The position numbers and the translations under genes are program-made. Positions 1-4,257 of a stretch of DNA of 5,366 nt are shown here, piece after piece. Source of the stretch: Sulfurimonas sp. (GTDB lineage: Bacteria; Campylobacterota; Campylobacteria; Campylobacterales; Sulfurimonadaceae); the NCBI GenBank assembly GCA_027858865.1, contig JAQIBW010000250.1, positions 1 through 5,366 of the forward strand. The letters are read 5' to 3'. The notes beneath the pieces were generated by a model. That model was given only the letters and a program-made list of their open reading frames with translations. It did no database searches and had not been told where the DNA came from. How positions within the stretch are numbered: the first letter of the stretch is position 1; every line of letters begins with the position of its first letter.

Positions 1-897
1 AAACTTATTGATTATCCAAGGAATCCAATCACTGCCGAGAAAATTGAACTTGGTAAAAAATTATACTTTGATCCTAGGCTATCTAAAAGTGGAATTATTA
101 GCTGTAATACATGTCATAATTTAGGTGAAGGTGGTGACGATGGTGTTTCTGCTGCTATTGGTCACAAATGGACTGCAAATCCTCATCATTTAAACTCACC
201 TACTGTATATAATGCAGTATTCTTTGAAGCTCAGTTTTGGGATGGTCGTGCAAAAGATTTAGAAGAACAAGCACAAGGTCCTATGCAAGCACATCCAGAA
301 ATGGCGTCTACAAAAGAGCATGTTGAAAATGTAGTAAATTCTATGCCTGAATATGTAAATGAGTTTAAAAATGCTTACGGTAAAGATGTAAAAATTACAT
401 TTGAGAAAGTTACAGATACTATTGGTCTATTTGAGAGAATTTTAGTTACTCCATCTGTTTATGATGACTTTCTTAACGGTGATGAAAATGCAATGACAAG
501 TGTGCAAAAAGATGGGCTTAAAACTTTTATAGACAAAGGTTGTGCATCTTGCCACAATGGAATCTCACTTGGTAAAGGTATGAACGCATTTAATGTTACA
601 GCTACTTACAAACATCAAAATGTTGGTGATTTTAAAGGTGATGAAAACGAAATGGTAAAAGTACCTACTCTTCGTAATATCACGCAGACTGCTCCATACT
701 ATCACAATGGTAAAATCTGGAGTTTAAAAGAAGCTATTGTAGAGATGGGAAGAATTCAACTTGGAACTGAGATTAGTGATGCAGAAGCTGCTTCTATTGA
801 AGAATTTTTTAAAGCACTTGAGGGAAGAAAACCTATCTTTTCAATACCTATGCTTCCAGCTTCAACAGCTACTACACCTAAACCGGATATGAACTAA
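1..897 (+). CDS. Di-haem cytochrome c peroxidase, 3' part (5' end outside window)
   Basis: Periplasmic bacterial cytochrome c peroxidase, which reduces hydrogen peroxide to water with electrons from c-type cytochromes. The frame is open from base 1, and 298 residues are visible. The signal peptide and first residues are missing, as the family is usually about 320-340 residues. Numbering from base 1, the N-terminal (peroxidatic) haem site is CNTCH at 35-39 and the second (electron-entry) haem site is CASCH at 181-185. Spacing matches the Pseudomonas enzyme: H55 lies 16 residues after H39, like its distal ligand His71; W80 precedes Q90 by 10 (Trp94/Gln104), and E100 follows Q90 by 10 (Gln104/Glu114). 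The block PTLRNITQTAPYYHNG at 222-237 is typical, and M249 in VEMGRIQLG is the likely Met ligand of the second haem. The gene ends TAA just before a hairpin. MauG-type relatives are less likely given the full CCP motif set. Family call is secure. Confidence 0.95.
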   Translation, partial: KLIDYPRNPITAEKIELGKKLYFDPRLSKSGIISCNTCHNLGEGGDDGVSAAIGHKWTANPHHLNSPTVYNAVFFEAQFWDGRAKDLEEQAQGPMQAHPEMASTKEHVENVVNSMPEYVNEFKNAYGKDVKITFEKVTDTIGLFERILVTPSVYDDFLNGDENAMTSVQKDGLKTFIDKGCASCHNGISLGKGMNAFNVTATYKHQNVGDFKGDENEMVKVPTLRNITQTAPYYHNGKIWSLKEAIVEMGRIQLGTEISDAEAASIEEFFKALEGRKPIFSIPMLPASTATTPKPDMN

Positions 898-898
898 A

Positions 899-925
899 TA
901 AATAGCAACATTATGTTGCTATTTA
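899..925. terminator. Hairpin between convergent genes, probable bidirectional terminator
   Basis: A perfect 12-bp inverted repeat (899-910 and 914-925) with a 3-base loop starts one base after the peroxidase stop codon. The arms contain the GC-richer core AGCAAC/GTTGCT. The TAG stop of the minus-strand YceI gene (919-921) lies inside the right arm. There is no long T-tract on either side. The minus-strand exit is the more T-rich (TTTAGTT after the stem), so termination may be more efficient for the YceI gene. Its placement between two convergent stops supports a terminator role; efficiency is unknown. Confidence 0.7.
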
Positions 926-1542
926 GTATTACAAAGTTCAAACTTGATGTTAGTAGCAAAGCCTATAGCTACATCACTCCAAGTCTTACCTTCGTGAAGG
1001 TCAAAACAAGCTTTGTTAATAGAACTTAGTGCTTTATTTGCACTAAAGTCTAGAATATCTATGTTGCCGGTTGCACTTAAATCACCTTTGTTAAATGTAT
1101 AATTCATCGGTACATTTTTAGTAATACCGTTCATAGTTACAGCAACACTCATTACACCAGTTTTAGGTTTACCACGAACACGCTTATCTGCCTTAATATC
1201 TACGATTTTAGCTGTGATATTTTTAGAACTCATCTGCTCAAAGAAAAATTTAACAAGCTTTACATCTCTAGTATTATTTTTAGAGTTAACGCTCGCTGTA
1301 TCGATTACTACGTTTGAACCTACAAGTATTTCACGAAAGTTATTTCCTTTTGGAGCGATTGCTGTGTATTTTACGCTATCAAAAGCTCCGCCAACACCAA
1401 TTTTCTCTGGTGTTTTATAAGCTATCCAACTAACATTTATAGCTCCATCTTGACTTAAGATTCAAGAGCCACCGTTTGTTCCCATTTCATCATCACTAGA
1501 GTGTGTCGCAAGTAAAAACAAAGATATAAAAAATTTAACCAT
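919..1542 (-). CDS. YceI-family periplasmic protein interrupted by one in-frame TGA (Sec candidate or pseudogene)
   Basis: YceI-like proteins form a lipocalin-like barrel; characterised members bind polyisoprenoid lipids in the periplasm. I place the start at ATG 1542-1540 because an AAGGAG ribosome site (1555-1550) sits 7 bases upstream and the first residues, MVKFFISLFLLATHS, resemble a short signal peptide. The frame is then intact for 207 residues to TAG at 919, except for TGA at codon 27 (1464-1462), with no frame change on either side. After it come W39, KTPEKIGVGGAFD (43-55), IDTASVNSKNNTRD (80-93), MNGITKNVPM around 137-146, and NKACFDLHEGKTW (176-188), all in family order. An ORF caller sees only the part from M104 (1233), but no ribosome site supports that start. 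Either UGA is read through, perhaps as selenocysteine, or this is a young pseudogene or a sequencing error. The YceI assignment is firm; the expression status is not. Confidence 0.82.
1419..1445 (-). promoter_or_regulatory. SECIS-like hairpin downstream of the in-frame TGA
   Basis: On the minus strand, GAGCUAU (1445-1439) pairs with AUAGCUU (1425-1419), giving 6 Watson-Crick pairs plus one G-U. A small internal loop follows, then AAU/GUU pairs, and a GUUA apical loop (1434-1431) that begins with G. There are 16 bases between the TGA and the stem and 27 between the TGA and the apical loop. Bacterial SECIS elements are typically a hairpin just after UGA with a G early in the loop and roughly 16-37 bases between UGA and loop, so the geometry fits. 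Such AU-rich stems also arise by chance. Confidence 0.35.
1462..1464 (-). other. In-frame TGA at codon 27 of the YceI gene
   Basis: The reverse strand reads GGC TCT TGA ATC TTA AGT, in frame with the ribosome site and signal peptide upstream and with the whole YceI domain downstream. A one-base change would give Cys (TGC/TGT) or Trp (TGG). From memory, YceI proteins of related bacteria often carry a Cys here at the mature N-terminus, and the wider family often has an aromatic residue, so both ancestors are plausible. A selenocysteine reading is possible but unproven. Confidence 0.6.
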
Positions 1543-1549
1543 AATAATT

Positions 1550-1555
1550 CTCCTT
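1550..1555 (-). promoter_or_regulatory. Ribosome binding site of the YceI gene
   Basis: AAGGAG on the minus strand, 7 bases before ATG 1542-1540. It decides the start of the gene: translation is expected to begin upstream of the in-frame TGA rather than at the internal Met codon at 1233. Confidence 0.85.
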
Positions 1556-1567
1556 TTGAATTACTAA

Positions 1568-1573
1568 AGTATA
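1568..1573 (-). promoter_or_regulatory. -10 box of the YceI promoter
   Basis: TATACT on the minus strand, placing the transcription start near 1561 and giving a leader of about 20 bases that includes the AAGGAG site. There is no TG extension and no clear -35. It lies in the left arm of the 1565-1603 inverted repeat. Confidence 0.5.
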
Positions 1574-1591
1574 TCGTAGTTTAGTTTTATC

Positions 1592-1600
1592 TGTTATACT
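1592..1600 (+). promoter_or_regulatory. Extended -10 promoter of the metallophosphoesterase gene
   Basis: TGTTATACT matches the TGnTATAAT extended -10 favoured by Campylobacterota sigma-70 promoters. It ends only 7 bases before the ATG at 1608, so the expected transcription start falls at or next to the start codon and the mRNA would be leaderless or nearly so. No Shine-Dalgarno sequence is visible. Confidence 0.6.
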
Positions 1601-1607
1601 TTACCTT

Positions 1608-2729
1608 ATGAATCCTATGCTTTTTTTTATAGCCTTCTTGGGCGTTTTTATCCTACTAAATATGTACATCTCAAAAAGGCTTATAGCTAAACTAGATATG
1701 AAAAATAGGTATAAACTATATCTTCGCATATTTTTAGTCGTAAACTTTTTTGGCATCATTGGTTACATGCTTGGTCGTTACTATGTTGACATTCCTAACT
1801 GGTTATACTTTCTTTTCTCACTTCCTATAGGCATACTCTTTTTACTCTTTTGTACGGCTATTATTTACGATATATCACGAGTCCTGCTTCACTACTCTCC
1901 AATCTCACACAAGAGAAGAAACTTCTTTAAACGCTCACTCGATATATCATCTTTAGTTGTAGCAACTTCACTTAGTGCTAGGTCTATGTATGAGGCTAGA
2001 CATGTAAAACTGGAAAAAGTAAATATCAAGATAAAAAAGCTAAAAAAACCATACAAGATAGTTCAACTTAGTGACATACATATTGGTGGTCTTATTGATA
2101 AAAATTTCATTCATAATATAGTTCAAAGAGTAAATGTACTAAAACCTGACATTGTTGTTATAACAGGTGACTTGGTTGACATAGATATTATCCGTGCCAA
2201 AGAGATACTAGATGAGTTAAAAAACTTAAACTCTAGATATGGAACTTTTTTTATAGTCGGAAATCATGAGTATTTTCATGACATCGGAGCTATTATTAAT
2301 GCAGTTAAAAATCTTGGCATCAGAGTTCTAGAAAATGAAAATGTATATATAGGGGAGGAGGGAGAAGGTTTTAACCTTGCCGGTGTTTATGATGTCTTTG
2401 GATACAGAACTAACACTTATGTGCCGGAGATAAGCAATGCACTTCGTGGCTTAAAAGACTCACCGACAGTATTACTTGCTCACCAGCCTAGGTATATAGA
2501 AGAAGTAACCCATAGTGTTGACTTGATATTAAGCGGTCATACTCATGGTGGACAGCTCTATCCATTTAGGTTTCTTGTTAAACTTCAACAGCCTTACATA
2601 AGCGGTCTACATCAGCACAATGAGAACTTACAAATATATGTGAACAAAGGTACAGGTTTTTGGGGACCACCTATGAGACTAGGGGCAAGTAGTGAGATAA
2701 CCGACATAACATTAGAACCAGTAGTTTAA
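1608..2729 (+). CDS. Membrane-anchored metallophosphoesterase (YkuE/YaeI-like)
   Basis: Calcineurin-like metallophosphoesterase of 373 residues, with a two-metal phosphoesterase domain behind a membrane domain. Hydrophobic segments lie at about 4-20, 40-56 and 64-87. A twin-arginine-like stretch, KRRNFFKRS (102-110), precedes another mildly hydrophobic segment (111-122). The catalytic domain starts near 148. Metal-site motifs are complete and in order: DIHIG (D156, H158), GDLVD (D188), GNHEY (N219, H220), AHQP (H292) and SGHTHGGQ (H311, H313). Characterised relatives act on phospholipid-linked substrates such as UDP-diacylglucosamine or lipid phosphates, but nothing here fixes the substrate. 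I keep ATG 1608 although there is no ribosome site, because the extended -10 just upstream suggests a leaderless mRNA; an ATG three codons later (1617) is an alternative. The gene is divergent from the YceI gene and its stop codon overlaps that of the convergent methyltransferase. Confidence 0.93.
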   Translation: MNPMLFFIAFLGVFILLNMYISKRLIAKLDMKNRYKLYLRIFLVVNFFGIIGYMLGRYYVDIPNWLYFLFSLPIGILFLLFCTAIIYDISRVLLHYSPISHKRRNFFKRSLDISSLVVATSLSARSMYEARHVKLEKVNIKIKKLKKPYKIVQLSDIHIGGLIDKNFIHNIVQRVNVLKPDIVVITGDLVDIDIIRAKEILDELKNLNSRYGTFFIVGNHEYFHDIGAIINAVKNLGIRVLENENVYIGEEGEGFNLAGVYDVFGYRTNTYVPEISNALRGLKDSPTVLLAHQPRYIEEVTHSVDLILSGHTHGGQLYPFRFLVKLQQPYISGLHQHNENLQIYVNKGTGFWGPPMRLGASSEITDITLEPVV

Positions 2730-3373
2730 AGTAACTTTTTAAACATAATAATATTTTTACTATTGTGTTTTACTATTTCAAGCTTAAACTCAGATGCCAA
2801 ATACTCAAATGTTTTCAGAGTGAAAAAACCTATATGCGTCATATCTTTTATGTAAAACCAATTTAAAAATTTCTCATCATTACTTGGATGAAAGTAAGTC
2901 ATAAGAAGCAAATAGCCGTTTTTATTGAGATGTGAAAGTAGCTCTTTTATAGTACCCAGAGGATTAGCCAGATGCTCGATGACTTCAGTAGATACGATCA
3001 AATCGTACTTCTTATCTTTATATACTTTTTTAGGAAAATAAAACAAGTCAAATACATCGCAAGAGAAACCAACTCTCTCTAGTAAAATAGGCAAAACTTC
3101 ACCCTCTCCACAACCAAAATCAAGTACTGTTTTTATATCTTTAGCATTTGGTGTAACAAACTCTTCTATGAGATTTTCAAAAATCTTCACATAACCAAGG
3201 GACTCTAAATTGTTGTCGTGATTATCGTAGTGCTTTTTCTCATCTTCAGCTTTTAGATAAAATTTTTCATCCATAAAAATGTAGTCACATTCTAAACATT
3301 TATAGTAAATCTTATCTATTTTAGAGTCACTTATTACGGTTGTATTACAGTCGCATATTTTACATTTTTTCAT
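2726..3373 (-). CDS. Zinc-ribbon class I SAM-dependent methyltransferase
   Basis: Cytoplasmic protein of 215 residues. The N-terminal zinc ribbon uses CKIC (C4, C7) and CLEC (C26, C29), followed by a linker with HYDNHDNN (48-55). The Rossmann-fold methyltransferase domain follows: motif I VLDFGCGEGEV (83-93) binds S-adenosylmethionine, the second-strand acidic residue is around D107-D109, and YDLIVSTEVIEHLANP (123-138) is the post-motif typical of Methyltransf_11/23-like enzymes. HIGFFTLKTFEYLA (180-193) is the usual late motif of this group, in which the His/Phe-Thr-Leu stretch flanks the active site. The substrate cannot be read from the sequence. The gene stands alone on the minus strand, convergent with the phosphoesterase (4-base overlap) and divergent from the 3444 operon. 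No clear ribosome site precedes ATG 3373-3371; a TAAAAT six bases before it could drive a leaderless message. Confidence 0.9.
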   Translation of the reverse strand: MKKCKICDCNTTVISDSKIDKIYYKCLECDYIFMDEKFYLKAEDEKKHYDNHDNNLESLGYVKIFENLIEEFVTPNAKDIKTVLDFGCGEGEVLPILLERVGFSCDVFDLFYFPKKVYKDKKYDLIVSTEVIEHLANPLGTIKELLSHLNKNGYLLLMTYFHPSNDEKFLNWFYIKDMTHIGFFTLKTFEYLASEFKLEIVKHNSKNIIMFKKLL

Positions 3374-3379
3374 AAGTTA

Positions 3380-3385
3380 ATTTTA
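3380..3385 (-). promoter_or_regulatory. Possible -10 box of the methyltransferase gene
   Basis: TAAAAT on the minus strand lies 6 bases upstream of the ATG, which would place the transcription start on the start codon. There is no TG extension, and AT-rich alternatives lie a little further upstream, so this is tentative. Confidence 0.3.
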
Positions 3386-3393
3386 TCTTCTTT

Positions 3394-3402
3394 TGTTATA
3401 AT
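3394..3402 (+). promoter_or_regulatory. Extended -10 promoter of the 3444-5366 operon
   Basis: TGTTATAAT is a perfect TGnTATAAT extended -10 element. The expected start of transcription is near 3409, giving a leader of about 35 bases that contains the ribosome site at 3433-3438. It is the only clear promoter ahead of the three following genes, whose spacing is 1 base and then an overlap. Confidence 0.75.
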
Positions 3403-3432
3403 TATTGCCATATCAATTAAACACAATAGAAT

Positions 3433-3438
3433 AAGGAA
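3433..3438 (+). promoter_or_regulatory. Ribosome binding site of the 3444 gene
   Basis: AAGGAA lies 5 bases before ATG 3444, supporting that start codon. Confidence 0.75.
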
Positions 3439-3443
3439 CTTTA

Positions 3444-3845
3444 ATGGCATATTTTAAAAAAGTAAAACTAAAAGATAAACTTTACGGCATGGTTTTTGGT
3501 GCTGGAAAAGTTACTCAGGTATTTGAAGACTCTCACTACAAGATAATGGTTACATTTAAAAATGGTTATGAGATTCCATATACAGAAGATGGAGTACCTG
3601 GCTGGGGTAACTTCAAAAAACAAACTATTTTTTACAAAAAAGATATTGACCTCACAGATGTAGACTTCTCTCCTATTTCAAAAGTTTTGTCTCCTAAAAA
3701 GATTATAAAACTTCGTGAGAAGAAAAAGCTAGAAGTTAGACTTCCATCTGGCATCTGGTCAAACTGTGTTAAATGTGCAAAAGAATATGTTGAAGAGATG
3801 CTAGAAAATGAAAACTATCACCTTTTTAGAAAAAAGGCTGATTAA
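3444..3845 (+). CDS. Uncharacterised small protein with SH3-like N-terminal half and CxxC motif
   Basis: I do not recognise a named family. The 133-residue product has no signal peptide or membrane segment and should be cytoplasmic. Residues 5-52 (VKLKDKLYG.. VFGAGKVTQVF.. YKIMVTFKNG.. YTEDG) have the rhythm of small SH3-like barrel domains, in which a 'GxGxV' turn and a 'V.F.nG....YT.DG' strand recur; similar segments occur in uncharacterised phage and bacterial proteins. The C-terminal half is lysine-rich (84-96, KKIIKLREKKKLE), with a CVKC pair at C108/C111 close to an acidic helix (115-123). The high charge could suit nucleic acid binding, but that is a guess. It is the first gene of the operon, with its own extended -10 promoter and ribosome site, and ends one base before the next start codon. 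Codon use resembles that of its neighbours. Confidence 0.85.
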   Translation: MAYFKKVKLKDKLYGMVFGAGKVTQVFEDSHYKIMVTFKNGYEIPYTEDGVPGWGNFKKQTIFYKKDIDLTDVDFSPISKVLSPKKIIKLREKKKLEVRLPSGIWSNCVKCAKEYVEEMLENENYHLFRKKAD

Positions 3846-3846
3846 T

Positions 3847-4257
3847 ATGAAAAAGCTAATATTTACATCTCTTTTACTAGTAGCATCTACACTCTTTGCT
3901 GAACGAGTTTTTGTAGATAAAAGCACATCTTTGATCTGGCAAGACCACCAAGACAATAAAGGACTTTCCATAACTTACTATCAGTCTGAGGATTACTGTG
4001 CAAACCTAGTCATAGGAAAATACAGCAACTTTCGTATTCCTACTCTTGTTGAGCTTCAAAGCATTGTAGATTATAAGAAGTATAATCCTGCTATTAAAAA
4101 GGGTTTTGACTACGTTAGCGATGAGTATTACTGGACAACTACACCATTTGCAGATGATAAAAAGATAGTCTGGCTAATAAACTTCAAAAAAGGTGAGAGA
4201 ACAGTAAAAGACATGCACTATGACAGGCATATAAGATGTGTTCAAAGTTCAAAATAG
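3847..4257 (+). CDS. Exported DUF1566 (Lcl C-terminal-like) domain protein
   Basis: Secreted protein of 136 residues with a clear signal peptide, MKKLIFTSLLLVASTLFA, probably cleaved after A18. I choose ATG 3847 over the in-frame ATG at 3808 because the latter would bury the signal peptide behind 13 residues and overlap the previous gene by 38 bases. The mature part is a compact DUF1566 domain: LIWQDH (29-34), a YYQSEDYC helix (44-51), the hallmark FRIPTLVELQSIVD (62-75, cf. WRLPT..EL), YYWTTT (94-99), VWLINFKKG (108-116) and a C-terminal IRCVQ (129-133). C51 and C131 probably form a disulfide. The fold is related to C-type-lectin/FGE-like domains; ligand and role are unknown. It sits one base after the 3444 gene and its end overlaps the start of the Memo-AMMECR1 gene, so all three are probably co-transcribed. 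Confidence 0.88.
   Translation: MKKLIFTSLLLVASTLFAERVFVDKSTSLIWQDHQDNKGLSITYYQSEDYCANLVIGKYSNFRIPTLVELQSIVDYKKYNPAIKKGFDYVSDEYYWTTTPFADDKKIVWLINFKKGERTVKDMHYDRHIRCVQSSK

Larger units (their letters stand above)
1565..1603. repeat. 9-bp perfect inverted repeat in the divergent promoter region
   Basis: TAAAGTATA at 1565-1573 is the exact reverse complement of TATACTTTA at 1595-1603, with 21 bases between the arms and 30 bases between arm centres. Each arm contains one TATACT -10 box, facing outward on opposite strands. The symmetry may simply reflect two similar -10 regions, or it may be an operator shared by both genes. Confidence 0.55.

Noticed and set aside
283..897. Cytochrome c peroxidase starting at the Met codon at 283
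   Set aside because: The same frame is open back to base 1 and holds the first haem site and conserved His, Trp and Gln residues, so the gene is simply cut by the window edge.
919..1233. Separate 104-residue gene starting at the internal Met (1233)
   Set aside because: It would be the C-terminal half of a YceI domain with no ribosome site or signal peptide; the same frame continues upstream with family motifs to ATG 1542.
1214..1420. Open frame of 68 codons on the + strand
   Set aside because: Lies entirely opposite the YceI gene, has no ribosome site or recognisable motifs, and the minus frame there encodes clear family motifs.
1462..1464. Genome-wide reassignment of TGA to Trp
   Set aside because: TGG is used for Trp throughout, only one in-frame TGA occurs in seven genes, and the gene content points to a group with the standard bacterial code.
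2365..2378. AAGGTT/AACCTT short inverted repeat within the phosphoesterase gene
   Set aside because: Six-base arms with a 2-base gap inside a coding region; expected by chance and without a site context.
2724..2744. GTTTAAA/TTTAAAC inverted repeat as a terminator
   Set aside because: Only one G-C pair per arm and no T-tract following a stable stem; too weak to call a terminator.
3808..3846. Earlier start (ATG 3808) for the DUF1566 gene
   Set aside because: Adds 13 residues before a well-formed signal peptide and overlaps the preceding gene by 38 bases; ATG 3847 fits better.
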